A stretch of 43,195 nt of DNA from IMG/VR virus record IMGVR_UViG_3300044639_000555, positions 1 through 43,195 of that record; one strand, given 5' to 3'. The translations under genes were made by a program, and so were the position numbers. Below the pieces are notes generated by a model. That model was not told the origin of the DNA and ran no database searches. It saw nothing but the letters and a program-made list of their open reading frames with translations. The stretch's first letter is position 1, and each line of letters begins with the position of its first letter. This DNA is from a virus. Of this stretch, positions 1 through 6,787 are shown piece by piece.

Positions 1-25
1 AGTAAAATTTTAAAATTAGTCTTGT

Positions 26-373
26 TCATATAACTTTTATAAACATCCAAATACACCATATTGTCATTAGTACCCAACCTAGCATCATAATATAATCAAG
101 GATACCTATGTCGTATTCATACGGTTTAATATAGGGTTTATTATTGACTGGATATTTGATTTTAGGCTTGAGATAAGTTACCTTCCACTTTTCATTATAC
201 GGAACTGCTTCCCTGTCAAGCGGGTCAATCACTGTGCCATGATTATCGCCCTCGATTAGTTGTAATATAACTTCTTCACCTACTTTAAAACTCGTAGGAT
301 GTTCTGGTTCTGCCATTACCAAATAATTGGCAATGTAGATTTTAGAATCATACCCTTGAATTGTAACTTTCAC
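26..373 (-). CDS. Hypothetical protein with C-terminal membrane segment
   Basis: I do not recognise this 115-residue protein. The start is GTG, and it overlaps the TGA of the upstream 55-residue gene as GTGA, which is the usual coupling in this genome. The N-terminal two thirds is soluble and mixed, with GEEVILQLIEGDNHG suggesting a small beta-barrel. The last 25 residues (LDYIMMLGWVLMTIWCIWMFI) form one clear transmembrane helix. A tail-anchored topology with the N-terminus in the cytoplasm is inferred. It is the last gene visible at the left edge. Confidence 0.6.
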   Translation of the reverse strand: MKVTIQGYDSKIYIANYLVMAEPEHPTSFKVGEEVILQLIEGDNHGTVIDPLDREAVPYNEKWKVTYLKPKIKYPVNNKPYIKPYEYDIGILDYIMMLGWVLMTIWCIWMFIKVI

Positions 374-537
374 CTAGTAGTACCAGCGTTGATATCATTT
401 TTAATTTTTGCAATAACCTGTTTGGCTTCTTTATATTCACTTGATTCTAACATATCATTCATCAACTCGTCAATCTTTTCCTGCAAATCAGGGTAAACTT
501 GCGTCCAACGAATGGTATACAATTTTTTATCGTTCAT
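370..537 (-). CDS. Small hypothetical protein (55 aa)
   Basis: This is an intact ATG-to-TGA frame of 55 residues starting MNDKKLYTIRW. It fills the gap between its two neighbours exactly. Its ATG overlaps the TGA of the upstream gene (ATGA), and its own TGA overlaps the GTG of the downstream gene. The C-terminal half (DELMNDMLESSEYKEAKQVI) reads as an amphipathic helix. No function is recognised. The double translational coupling is the main argument that it is real. Confidence 0.65.
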   Translation of the reverse strand: MNDKKLYTIRWTQVYPDLQEKIDELMNDMLESSEYKEAKQVIAKIKNDINAGTTR

Positions 538-734
538 TTTTTAACTCCAAAATGTTTATTCATGTCATATATAATAGCAAAAGGCTTTGGTTCTGATTTC
601 CAAATTATACTTTCTACATCCTTCAAAATCAATTCAACAAACTTTTCTTTGTCAAAGTTCTGATAACTAACACCCCAACCATGTTCTTCAATTATGGTTG
701 CTTGTTCAATAAGTTCTTTAATTCGTTCGTTCAT
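534..734 (-). CDS. Small phage protein of the MNERI...HFGV family
   Basis: This 66-residue protein begins MNERIKELIEQA and ends near MNKHFGVKK. The same frame marks (MNERI at the start, a KF-x-EL segment in the middle, HFGV near the end) occur in the gene at 19000-19278, so the two are paralogues. I recall this as a common family of small proteins in T4-like aquatic phages with no known function. It is mostly helical and acidic. It is coupled to the downstream 55-residue gene by ATGA. Confidence 0.75.
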   Translation of the reverse strand: MNERIKELIEQATIIEEHGWGVSYQNFDKEKFVELILKDVESIIWKSEPKPFAIIYDMNKHFGVKK

Positions 735-735
735 C

Positions 736-918
736 TTATGAATCCTGTATACATTTCAATGCATTTGGACTAACATTTGTTTTTGCCATTAGTTCAATTC
801 TTCCTTTTTCAAGTGCAATTAAACATGCATCTTTGGTAGTGAACATACTTACCGGCACTAACACTTGCCCGTACTCAGCATTAATCAATGCAATAGTAAT
901 GTACACTAATGTCCACAT
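736..918 (-). CDS. Small hypothetical protein with hydrophobic N-terminus
   Basis: This is a 60-residue protein whose first 23 residues (MWTLVYITIALINAEYGQVL) are hydrophobic but lack the positive charge of a normal signal peptide. Two cysteines lie in the rest (DACLIALEKG and ALKCIQD). Its ATG overlaps the ligase TAA (TAATG), so it is probably translated by re-initiation. An export-signal or membrane-associated peptide is possible. No family is recognised. Confidence 0.6.
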   Translation of the reverse strand: MWTLVYITIALINAEYGQVLVPVSMFTTKDACLIALEKGRIELMAKTNVSPNALKCIQDS

Positions 919-2255
919 TATTTGTCATCCCTAAATCTAACAAAGCGTGGAAAGCGCAGGCTGTATGTGCCATCACGATTTTGTGTAATTACATCACACA
1001 AGATTTCAGCAGTCCGACCAATGATATGATTGCTACTATTCCAATAGTCATCTCTATCACTATCGCTAAACCCACTACCAACATTGACGGATATATGTTT
1101 TCCGTCATCGTGTCCCTCGCAAACCAAAGCTCCGAGACGACCTTTATTTCTTCCAGTACCTTCTTCAACACCGATGACCTCCAAGTCTACCGTAATAGTG
1201 GGCTTCCACTTCATCCAATCTGTACTGCGTTTGCAGATATATGGGGCATCTAAATTTTTAATCATAATGCCTTCGAATCCTGCATTAACTTGATCCTTAG
1301 CATATCGTTCTAATTGATCCTTACCTGCCGCTGTATCCAAGTCAACCATGATGTGTGGCAACAACTCAACATTTGGCATGTCATCAATAATACTACGCAT
1401 ATCTTCTAAGATAGTAATGCGTTTGTGTAGTTGTGCATTCCAATGACCTTCACGGAAGGCTGCTACTGGTATAATGTCAAATACATTGAACACACTATCC
1501 TCTGCTTGTACATCAGTCTTGCGGCGTGCTTGTCGCATAAGTTCTTGGAATGTATTACCAATCACTTCACCATCCATTACAAAGCCCATGCTTAAGTTAC
1601 TACTTGCGGCTTTATGTGTAAGTTTTACAAAGTTCTCACGCACTTGATTTTCAATATGACCAAAGTTGTCAAACTGTTTACCATTGCGACTGAAACAAAT
1701 AGTGACAATATTGCCATCTTCATCTGGGATAGCTGTCAACAATACACGTACACCGTCAAGTTTAGGCTCAAGACGTTTGATGCCCTTCATCTCAGGACGA
1801 CCTTCACTGTTAGTTGCTAGTTGACAACCAAAGATTGGTACTTCATATTCAGTACCTTTACAAATCTTGTTGATAGTTTTATCACTGATACCTGCTCGTA
1901 AGTCTCTACGCAACACCGGTGCTAAAAATGTGTTCCATTCTTCACTATCAAATCGTTCAGCCATGTTTTGTACAGCATCACGTGCCGCATGACCTGTCAA
2001 CTTGCGTCGGCTAAGTTGATACATCAACGTATTGAATTCATCCCACGGATTTTCTGCGTCAACAATACCTACAGTATCGGGCACTTGACGAATACCAAAT
2101 GTAACATAGGGATTATAACAGGCGTTAGTAAGGCCCAAGAAAATCTGACTAATGCGATTGCCTAGGACACTTGCCTCAAGCGCCTGTAAAATTACATCTT
2201 CTTTATGAAGGCGACTATCGCTCTCGTTTAATTTATTAATCCAACTTGCACTCAT
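918..2255 (-). CDS. ATP-dependent DNA ligase (T4 gp30-like)
   Basis: This 445-residue protein would seal nicks during phage replication and repair by the ligase-AMP pathway. Visible nucleotidyltransferase motifs, counted from the chosen start, are motif I KLDGVR with the adenylated lysine near K165, motif III FVMDGEVIG, motif IV EGIMIKN and motif V MKWKP. They are followed by an OB-fold-like tail (GRLGALVCEG). The N-terminal helical domain precedes them as in T4 gp30, and the length is slightly shorter than the roughly 490 residues of T4. The start MSASWINKL was chosen because GGAAGG lies just upstream. A longer frame to 2357 would overlap the small membrane-protein gene. It sits downstream of a strong promoter at 2447-2475. 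Confidence 0.95.
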   Translation of the reverse strand: MSASWINKLNESDSRLHKEDVILQALEASVLGNRISQIFLGLTNACYNPYVTFGIRQVPDTVGIVDAENPWDEFNTLMYQLSRRKLTGHAARDAVQNMAERFDSEEWNTFLAPVLRRDLRAGISDKTINKICKGTEYEVPIFGCQLATNSEGRPEMKGIKRLEPKLDGVRVLLTAIPDEDGNIVTICFSRNGKQFDNFGHIENQVRENFVKLTHKAASSNLSMGFVMDGEVIGNTFQELMRQARRKTDVQAEDSVFNVFDIIPVAAFREGHWNAQLHKRITILEDMRSIIDDMPNVELLPHIMVDLDTAAGKDQLERYAKDQVNAGFEGIMIKNLDAPYICKRSTDWMKWKPTITVDLEVIGVEEGTGRNKGRLGALVCEGHDDGKHISVNVGSGFSDSDRDDYWNSSNHIIGRTAEILCDVITQNRDGTYSLRFPRFVRFRDDK

Positions 2256-2292
2256 TCTTTTAATACCTTCCAAATAAATATTAAGTGGTACA

Positions 2293-2418
2293 TTACTTAA
2301 CCTGCTCTTGCACGATAAATTTTGTTTTCTCAACGCCGTTATCAAGCATTTTAGCAATGCCAGTAAAGCCTACTGTTGCTACTACAATACCGAAAACAAA
2401 TGCAATAAGATGGCTCAT
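2293..2418 (-). CDS. Small single-span membrane protein (41 aa)
   Basis: MSHLIAFVFGIVVATVGFTG forms one transmembrane helix, followed by a charged tail (DNGVEKTKFIVQEQVK). AGGAG lies five bases before the ATG, which decides the start over an upstream in-frame ATG-less extension. The pattern FGxVVATVGFxGIAxxxDNGV is familiar to me from small proteins in T4-like aquatic phages, whose function is unknown. It is the first gene after the promoter at 2447-2475 and is followed by DNA ligase. Confidence 0.7.
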   Translation of the reverse strand: MSHLIAFVFGIVVATVGFTGIAKMLDNGVEKTKFIVQEQVK

Positions 2419-2446
2419 AAAAACTCCTGTGTGAAAGAATGTATAT

Positions 2447-2475
2447 AGTATACTATAACTAGGATATAATGTCAA
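2447..2475 (-). promoter_or_regulatory. Sigma-70-type promoter for the membrane peptide and ligase
   Basis: On the minus strand TTGACA (2475-2470) is followed after exactly 17 nt by TATACT (2452-2447). The predicted leader to the ATG at 2418 is about 20 nt and contains the AGGAG ribosome site. The -35 box overlaps the end of the upstream gene. Confidence 0.8.
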
Positions 2476-3134
2476 ACAACCTTTACCCGATTCAATTGGG
2501 TTAAGTTGTCACGATGGGCATGGGCTTTGACAGTACCGAAAAATTTATATGTCTTTCCAATTTCAACATTGTTGATGTGGTTGTAAGCAAAAAATACTGC
2601 CTGATCGTCACTAGTAATACCGGTTACATAGTTAGTATTCCACTTTTGACTATACATGGTCTTCAAGATTTCGATAGTAACATTAACCTTATCACCAACT
2701 CTACCTATGAATCCACCAGTAGCAAATTTAACTCGCTGGTCAACACCATCACGCTTAACACCGCGCTCATAGCAACTTGGCAAACTTGCCATAACTGCTA
2801 CATCATAATTACTTTCAATGATATCACGATTGGCAATAAGCATTGCAGTGTTATCAAACTCACTCAATTTAATTCCTTTGAGAATTTTAAAAGTAAATGC
2901 TTGATAGTACTTGCGAACCGTTTTAGCCTGCTCACGATCCTCGTCAGTAATTTGTGTAGTGTCTGCCAACAATAACTCTACCAATTGGCGATTAGATTTT
3001 TGATCCATACTAGGATCAGATTCGGACAATATACTCAGTTTAACATACGCACCATTGACTCGTTGGGCCTGACAAGCCGCGGCCCAAACGTCATCGGCGT
3101 TAAAATTCAGTACAGGTTTCTGATATTTAGACAT
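2472..3134 (-). CDS. Conserved phage protein with OB-fold-like C-terminus
   Basis: This 220-residue protein starts MSKYQKPVLNFNADDVWAAA. The first half is helical, with NADDVWAAACQAQRVNG and an ITDEDREQAKTVRKYY segment. The second half alternates hydrophobic beta strands (GDKVNVTIEILKTMYSQKW, DDQAVFFAYN, GKTYKFFGTVKAH) in an order like an OB fold. A single-strand nucleic-acid-binding role would fit a place next to ligase, but this is inference from pattern only. The gene has no close named relative that I can state. The next promoter starts inside its 3' end. Confidence 0.6.
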   Translation of the reverse strand: MSKYQKPVLNFNADDVWAAACQAQRVNGAYVKLSILSESDPSMDQKSNRQLVELLLADTTQITDEDREQAKTVRKYYQAFTFKILKGIKLSEFDNTAMLIANRDIIESNYDVAVMASLPSCYERGVKRDGVDQRVKFATGGFIGRVGDKVNVTIEILKTMYSQKWNTNYVTGITSDDQAVFFAYNHINNVEIGKTYKFFGTVKAHAHRDNLTQLNRVKVV

Positions 3135-3136
3135 GT

Positions 3137-3466
3137 TTACTCCTTAAACCAAGCCAACTCTTTAGCAGGGTAGCGGATGGAACCTTCGTAGTCCAACTGG
3201 CTCTGCTCAAACTCTGTGAGGTAATCATCGGCTACGACACGGAAGTCGATGATGCTCTCGCGGAAATGATCGTTATAGCATTCAATCTGTCCACGTACAG
3301 CCATCATCACAGCAGTGGTATGGGCAGTGTTGCCACCTTTGAAATTCTTGACCACGTAGTCTGAGCCGCCTTTGGCTTTCCAGTATTGTGGGCACTCGTT
3401 CTTGCCGTCCCAATCATGGGCACCATAGTTCTCGTAAACCTGTGTAGTGATTAGTAGTTTAGCCAT
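3137..3466 (-). CDS. Conserved hypothetical protein (LITTQVYENYGAHDWDG family)
   Basis: This 109-residue protein starts MAKLLITTQVYENYGAHDWD. The conserved-looking block with ECPQYWKAKGG is one I recall from uncharacterised proteins in phages and bacteria. No catalytic motif is assigned. The start at 3466 is preferred over an ATG five codons upstream because GGAG lies 9 nt before it and the upstream ATG is buried in the previous gene. It begins just after the stop of its upstream neighbour. Confidence 0.65.
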   Translation of the reverse strand: MAKLLITTQVYENYGAHDWDGKNECPQYWKAKGGSDYVVKNFKGGNTAHTTAVMMAVRGQIECYNDHFRESIIDFRVVADDYLTEFEQSQLDYEGSIRYPAKELAWFKE

Positions 3467-3468
3467 GA

Positions 3469-3741
3469 TTACATGCTCCAAAAAGATTCGCTAGAGGGTG
3501 AACAGAAATACGGGGTGTCATACCGTTCCTTGTAAGTCTTACCAGTCATCATGTTGCGTTTGGTAACAAAAGTCTCATGGGGTTCTACAATAAAACCCAA
3601 CTTAGTTTTAGCATCAATCACAGCCTTGATGTAGGCCCTAGTGACTGGGGCAAATTCTTCTTTTGAAACAAGACGCTTACCGCCTTTGACACGTTTGTCA
3701 GATTTGTACAGTTCCAATGTGTATTCAACTAGTGCAGACAT
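3469..3741 (-). CDS. Hypothetical basic protein (90 aa)
   Basis: Begins MSALVEYTLELYKSDKRVKG, preceded by AAAGGAG at good spacing, which decides the start over an upstream in-frame ATG. It is rich in Lys and Arg (KSDKRVKGGKRL, TKRNMMTGKTYKERY), so nucleic-acid contact is possible but unproven. It is driven by the promoter at 3771-3799 with a leader of about 25 nt. Confidence 0.6.
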   Translation of the reverse strand: MSALVEYTLELYKSDKRVKGGKRLVSKEEFAPVTRAYIKAVIDAKTKLGFIVEPHETFVTKRNMMTGKTYKERYDTPYFCSPSSESFWSM

Positions 3742-3770
3742 TTCAGCTCCTTTAATCAATCAATACAAGT

Positions 3771-3799
3771 ATTATATACCCAAAGTGATTTATTGTCAA
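3771..3799 (-). promoter_or_regulatory. Sigma-70-type promoter, consensus boxes
   Basis: Minus strand TTGACA (3799-3794), 17-nt spacer, TATAAT (3776-3771). Both boxes match the bacterial consensus completely. It serves the gene starting at 3741. Confidence 0.88.
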
Positions 3800-3804
3800 C
3801 CTTT

Positions 3805-3984
3805 TTATTCAGTCTGTTGTTTGACAAAATCCATAAGTTCACCATAAAATTCTTCGTATGCTTGTGCAACCTCAGTATCGAGGTCATCGTAAGTATCTCC
3901 TAATACTTGCATACAACGTAAGAGACCCGGTTGACCCATTTCACGGTGTGCGTCAGCGATAATTTGAAATGCACTTCTTGCCAT
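3805..3984 (-). CDS. Small acidic hypothetical protein (59 aa)
   Basis: An intact frame MARSAFQIIADAHREMGQPG...KQQTE has AAGGAAAA just upstream of its ATG and its own promoter at 4017-4045. The middle (GDTYDDLDTEVAQAYEEFYG) is strongly acidic and helical. The gene fills the space between two promoters. No family is recognised. A small acidic early protein could be a nucleic-acid mimic or a host-takeover peptide, but that is speculation. Confidence 0.7.
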   Translation of the reverse strand: MARSAFQIIADAHREMGQPGLLRCMQVLGDTYDDLDTEVAQAYEEFYGELMDFVKQQTE

Positions 3985-4016
3985 TTGTTTTCCTTTTCTT
4001 TACTGTCTAAGACTCT

Positions 4017-4045
4017 ATTATATACCCAAACCGATTTATTGTCAA
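4017..4045 (-). promoter_or_regulatory. Sigma-70-type promoter, consensus boxes
   Basis: Minus strand TTGACA (4045-4040), 17-nt spacer, TATAAT-type -10 at 4022-4017. The core resembles the promoter at 3771-3799 over the stretch GTTGACAATAAATC, which suggests duplication. It serves the gene starting at 3984. Confidence 0.88.
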
Positions 4046-4070
4046 CCTTTGGGTAATGCAACATTAAGTA

Positions 4071-4343
4071 TTACCTTTTATCACAGTATTCAAACAGGAT
4101 CCACTTAGCACGATTCAGTGCTTGGCGAACATCTTCAATGACCATGAAATCATACGACCCGCCGTTGTCATAAGCAATCATTTCCTGACAATCGGACATG
4201 ATGCTAGCGGCCATCATAGCAGGACCTGAATGACGAAAAGTAAGACTTTGTTCTACAGCCTCTTTCATCTCGGCTTCGGTGACTCCGTACATGCGAATGT
4301 CACGTTTTTGGCTTTCGCTCAGTGCATCATAAACTTGGGTCAT
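4071..4343 (-). CDS. Hypothetical protein (90 aa)
   Basis: Begins MTQVYDALSESQKRDIRMYG and is preceded by AAAGGAGCTATCA. It is largely helical. A VTEAEMKEAVEQSL stretch followed by MMAASIMSDCQEMI suggests a helix-turn-helix-like or small bundle fold, but no motif is firm. It has its own consensus promoter at 4374-4402 and is separated by a further promoter from the next gene. Confidence 0.62.
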   Translation of the reverse strand: MTQVYDALSESQKRDIRMYGVTEAEMKEAVEQSLTFRHSGPAMMAASIMSDCQEMIAYDNGGSYDFMVIEDVRQALNRAKWILFEYCDKR

Positions 4344-4373
4344 TGATAGCTCCTTTAATGAATCAATACACGT

Positions 4374-4402
4374 AGTATAGCAGAGTATCCATTTATTGTC
4401 AA
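4374..4402 (-). promoter_or_regulatory. Sigma-70-type promoter
   Basis: Minus strand TTGACA (4402-4397), 17-nt spacer, TATACT (4379-4374). It serves the gene starting at 4343 with a leader of about 25 nt. It lies directly downstream of the terminator at 4412-4443. Confidence 0.85.
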
Positions 4403-4411
4403 GTTTTGGAC

Positions 4412-4443
4412 AAAAAAAAGCCCCGACTAGCGGAGCCTTTTTA
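4412..4443 (-). terminator. Rho-independent terminator
   Basis: Minus strand AAAGGCTCCG, loop CTAG, TCGGGGCTTTTTTTT. Seven stem pairs including two G-U pairs are extended by A-T pairs and followed by a run of eight T. It sits 13 nt after the stop of the gene at 4456-4728 and just before the next promoter, so it insulates two transcription units. Confidence 0.8.
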
Positions 4444-4455
4444 GAACTAAAAGTA

Positions 4456-4728
4456 TTACTTTTTCGTTGTAGTACTTTGATTTACAAAACTATACATTTT
4501 TTCCGCAGTTTCTAGGATTTGTTCTAGACCAGGAAAGACTGGCATTTCAACTGTATTGACTAGTTGACCTGTTTCAGAATCTTTTTTTGCACTTAGTTCC
4601 CAACCAGCAAATTTCATGCTGTACTCTTTTTCTACAAAATCTTTAGCCATTCCTAGGACATCGCTACGAATCTCGTACCCATTTTTGCTGAATTTTACTT
4701 CAGGCATTTTTGGTGTGTAATCTGACAT
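4456..4728 (-). CDS. Conserved T4-like aquatic phage protein (90 aa)
   Basis: MSDYTPKMPEVKFSKNGYEI at the start and EMPVFPGLEQILETAEKMYS near the end match my memory of a small conserved protein in T4-like cyanophages. Its function is unknown there. The gene is monocistronic: it has its own promoter at 4753-4781 and a hairpin terminator right after the stop. That suggests strong independent expression early in infection. Confidence 0.75.
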   Translation of the reverse strand: MSDYTPKMPEVKFSKNGYEIRSDVLGMAKDFVEKEYSMKFAGWELSAKKDSETGQLVNTVEMPVFPGLEQILETAEKMYSFVNQSTTTKK

Positions 4729-4752
4729 GTTGTCTCCTGTGTTTGTATGTGA

Positions 4753-4781
4753 ATTGTATAACTGTTAAGATTGAATGTCAA
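4753..4781 (-). promoter_or_regulatory. Sigma-70-type promoter
   Basis: Minus strand TTGACA (4781-4776), 17-nt spacer, TACAAT (4758-4753). It drives the monocistronic gene 4456-4728 with a leader of about 20 nt that contains AGGAG. Confidence 0.82.
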
Positions 4782-4793
4782 TCTAGTTTGGGT

Positions 4794-4880
4794 TTATCTA
4801 CCCTTGAGACCAGGATCGGATCTGTGTTTCTTAATAGCTTGAATGGCTTCTAAGATGCTGTTTAGTAGTTTTGCAAACAT
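4794..4880 (-). CDS. Possible 28-aa peptide
   Basis: The frame MFAKLLNSILEAIQAIKKHR...KGR starts two bases after the stop of the phasin-like gene. It forms an amphipathic helix with a basic C-terminus. No clear Shine-Dalgarno is visible, but re-initiation after the upstream stop is possible. The short length makes it uncertain. Confidence 0.35.
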   Translation of the reverse strand: MFAKLLNSILEAIQAIKKHRSDPGLKGR

Positions 4881-4882
4881 AA

Positions 4883-5158
4883 TTATTCTGCTTTCTTACT
4901 TGCGGCTTTTTTGGCTACAGTTGGAAACTTCACAGTTTTGGTAACTTCGTCAAAGAATTGCTTGCTTGTAACGATTAAGCCAACTGATGTAACAAAGGAC
5001 ATCATTGCATCAACATGACGCTTTGTGTAATCTGCTTGGGAATCAACGAATGCATTCATTGCTTTAGCAATTCCTTCGTGTTGTACGAAAGTTGTTACGA
5101 ATTGCTTTTTGGCTTCTTGGACCGCATCAATGGCGGCGTAATTGAAAGTGTTAAACAT
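4883..5158 (-). CDS. Phasin-like protein
   Basis: This 91-residue helical protein has the pattern of bacterial phasins, which coat polyhydroxyalkanoate granules. It shows AVQEAKKQFVTTFVQHEGI, a DSQADYTKRHVDAMMSF helix, a TSKQFFDEV segment and a Lys/Ala-rich tail (AKKAASKKAE). AGGAGATAAAA precedes the ATG. The family call is from pattern memory. The alternative is a generic coiled-coil DNA-binding protein, given the basic tail. The leader carries a T4-late-like GCATAAATATT motif, so late expression is possible. Confidence 0.55.
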   Translation of the reverse strand: MFNTFNYAAIDAVQEAKKQFVTTFVQHEGIAKAMNAFVDSQADYTKRHVDAMMSFVTSVGLIVTSKQFFDEVTKTVKFPTVAKKAASKKAE

Positions 5159-5216
5159 TTTTATCTCCTGTGTGTGTTTAAAAGTGAGTTTTTATACAGA
5201 ACTCATAACTGCATTA

Positions 5217-5226
5217 ATATTTATGC
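5217..5226 (-). promoter_or_regulatory. Late-promoter-like motif before the phasin-like gene
   Basis: Minus strand GCATAAATAT resembles the T4 late promoter core TATAAATA. It overlaps the TAA of the open frame at 5221-5535 and lies about 60 nt before the phasin-like ATG. Assignment is by similarity only. Confidence 0.4.
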
Positions 5227-5535
5227 CTGTTTATCTGATTTATAGATTTCTCTATACTTTTTTAGAGCAAGCACTCTAGCAATCAGTAATCTATTCTCTG
5301 CGTATTCGGATATCGTATCATCTATAACTTCTTCTTCAACCAGTTTAACTTTACGATATCTGGTACATAGAGCCTCATCATCAAACAGTAGGAGATTTGG
5401 ATCAGCCCCTTGTTTGATTAATGAGTATCTTATTGGATTACTTCTTAGGAGCTTCGGCTTTTTGATCCTTAGCGGGTGCGCTTTTGGGATCGGCTTTCTT
5501 TTCTGCCTCCTTGTCAGCTTTCTTCTTAGCCAATT
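5221..5535 (-). other. Open frame without a normal start codon
   Basis: From an in-frame TGA at 5538 down to the TAA at 5221 there are 104 open codons with no ATG, GTG or TTG in a convincing position. The last 70 residues look protein-like: NPIRYSLIKQGADPNLLLFD followed by an acidic segment EEEVIDDTISEYAENR and a basic tail. The first part overlaps the secreted Ala/Lys protein in another frame. Either the gene uses a rare start (ATA, ATC or CTG), is reached by a +1 shift near the end of the upstream gene, or is the remains of a gene that lost its start. Confidence 0.45.
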
Positions 5536-5668
5536 TCATTTCGCCAGCTGGCGCTGCCGGTGTAGCTGGGGCAGTTGCTGCCGGTGCGGCCGCAGGGGCT
5601 TTTGCTGGTTCAGCGGCGAAAGCAGATACTGCAACTAGGGTAGCAATTAGAGTAGTGATTAGTTTCAT
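5438..5668 (-). CDS. Secreted Ala/Lys/Pro-rich protein
   Basis: This 76-residue protein has a textbook signal peptide, MKLITTLIATLVAVSAFAAE, with a likely cut after AFA. The mature part is low complexity, first Ala/Pro-rich and then Lys/Ala-rich (KKKADKEAEKKADPKSAPAK). AAAGGAACACAAA precedes the ATG. Such small periplasmic Ala-Lys proteins are common in Betaproteobacteria, so the gene may have come from a host (inference). Its base composition is clearly more GC-rich than its neighbours. A periplasmic or envelope-binding role during infection is possible but unproven. Confidence 0.7.
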   Translation of the reverse strand: MKLITTLIATLVAVSAFAAEPAKAPAAAPAATAPATPAAPAGEMKLAKKKADKEAEKKADPKSAPAKDQKAEAPKK

Positions 5669-5749
5669 TTTGTGTTCCTTTGAAGTTAATGAATTCGTAG
5701 ATTTTTTGTCTACACATATATAACGCGGTAGCCTGTAAAAAAGTTTACA

Positions 5750-5926
5750 TCAACCACCACGACCGGTGCGTCTTTGCACACTACTTCCACCGAAACCTTT
5801 TGTGTTAGGTTTTGGCCCTTGTTTCTTTGGCGCCTTACCTAATCCCGGGTGAAGTTCATTGTTATTCTTTTTGGCTTCATTAGCCATATTAATAAACGGG
5901 TTCTTGCTTTTCTTTTCTTCTGTCAT
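5750..5926 (-). CDS. Small basic Gly-rich protein (58 aa)
   Basis: The frame MTEEKKSKNPFINMANEAKK...QRRTGRGG is intact, with ATG overlapping the upstream TGA as ATGA. The C-terminal half is basic and Gly-rich (KKQGPKPNTKGFGGSSVQRR), like a disordered nucleic-acid-binding tail. I recall similar small proteins in aquatic T4-like phages. The function is unknown. Confidence 0.68.
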   Translation of the reverse strand: MTEEKKSKNPFINMANEAKKNNNELHPGLGKAPKKQGPKPNTKGFGGSSVQRRTGRGG

Positions 5927-6309
5927 TTTTTTACCTTTATTGAATGTAAGTAACTATCTATATCACCGTACAATTTAAGTAGCATAGATATTCTGCTATC
6001 ATATAGCCTGATAAAAGGTTTGTGACCTTTATCACTTTTATTTACATCAATATAGTAGGGGCATTTGATTTTTTTGTCTAGGTCTAATATGAAGGCATAC
6101 CAACTATATTTTTTAGACACTTGAAAGTCATGGTCGTAGTATTCAATTTTGGCAAATCTAAATTCCAAATCGCCGACTTGAGTAAGTCTTAATCCACCTC
6201 TAGGATTAAACCACCATTTTTTTATCGCTTCTTCATATGACCAAGCATTGCCAGTTGAATGGTCTAGTACAATCCTAGTTAGTTGTTCTTTGTACTTTAC
6301 ATTATTCAT
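5923..6309 (-). CDS. Hypothetical protein (128 aa)
   Basis: Starts MNNVKYKEQLTRIVLDHSTG. It is rich in aromatic residues and Lys, with EEAIKKWWFNPRGGLRLTQ and an alternating FRFAKIEYYDHDFQ stretch. No family is recognised. It overlaps the upstream gene by 8 nt and is coupled downstream by ATGA. Confidence 0.55.
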   Translation of the reverse strand: MNNVKYKEQLTRIVLDHSTGNAWSYEEAIKKWWFNPRGGLRLTQVGDLEFRFAKIEYYDHDFQVSKKYSWYAFILDLDKKIKCPYYIDVNKSDKGHKPFIRLYDSRISMLLKLYGDIDSYLHSIKVKK

Positions 6310-6595
6310 CTGGATAAACGCGGGTGCCGTTGTTCATAAACACCACCGTAAATTTATCAGTTTTGAATTGTGTATTCAGTTTACGGCATAGATTTCTTGC
6401 ATGACCGGGGTTACTAAAACTTGTTTTTTTATATTTTGGAACAGCTTCACTATCTAAGTAATGTTGACTTTTTAAGTTGATAGGTTGGTTATCATAGAAT
6501 ACTGCCCATATACCTGCGGCTTCTACAATTTGGTCACATTTGTATGTTTCTTTATCAACTATTTCTAGTATTACTTTAGGTTGTGTTCTGCTCAT
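6302..6595 (-). CDS. Hypothetical protein (97 aa)
   Basis: Starts MSRTQPKVILEIVDKETYKC. Beta-rich first half, then a NPGHARNLCRKLNTQFKTDK helix and a final strand KFTVVFMNNGTRVYP. No family is recognised. It begins 3 nt after its upstream neighbour. Confidence 0.55.
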   Translation of the reverse strand: MSRTQPKVILEIVDKETYKCDQIVEAAGIWAVFYDNQPINLKSQHYLDSEAVPKYKKTSFSNPGHARNLCRKLNTQFKTDKFTVVFMNNGTRVYPDE

Positions 6596-6598
6596 TGT

Positions 6599-6787
6599 TT
6601 ACCATTTGCCACCGGCCATTACGATAGTAACATCCTCAGTCTTATTAGTTTGACCTCTTTGGTCTAAAAGTAATACCATAATTTCGTCACGCATTTCTTT
6701 AGCATCAGTGATCGGGATTAATAATTCACGGGATTGGCGTGCCTCTGCACTAGCCACTTTGTCTATGAATTTTTTAATTTGACTCAT
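6599..6787 (-). CDS. Small helical phage protein (62 aa)
   Basis: The start MSQIKKFIDKVASAEARQSR was chosen because it overlaps the upstream gene by only 14 nt. A longer frame would run further into that gene. The middle (PITDAKEMRDEIMVLLLDQR) resembles the corresponding part of the upstream gene at 6774-7061 (SPQDCANIRGEMVRMF), so the pair may be distant paralogues. The function is unknown. Confidence 0.55.
   Translation of the reverse strand: MSQIKKFIDKVASAEARQSRELLIPITDAKEMRDEIMVLLLDQRGQTNKTEDVTIVMAGGKW

Noticed and set aside
2514-2975. Plus-strand open frame of 153 codons
   Set aside because: It lies wholly antisense to the gene at 2472-3134, which has a coherent protein pattern and tight gene spacing; the plus frame has no recognisable domain or ribosome site.
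5697-5713. Short hairpin GTAGA...TCTAC before the secreted protein gene
   Set aside because: Only five stem pairs and no T-run, so it is not a convincing terminator or regulatory element.
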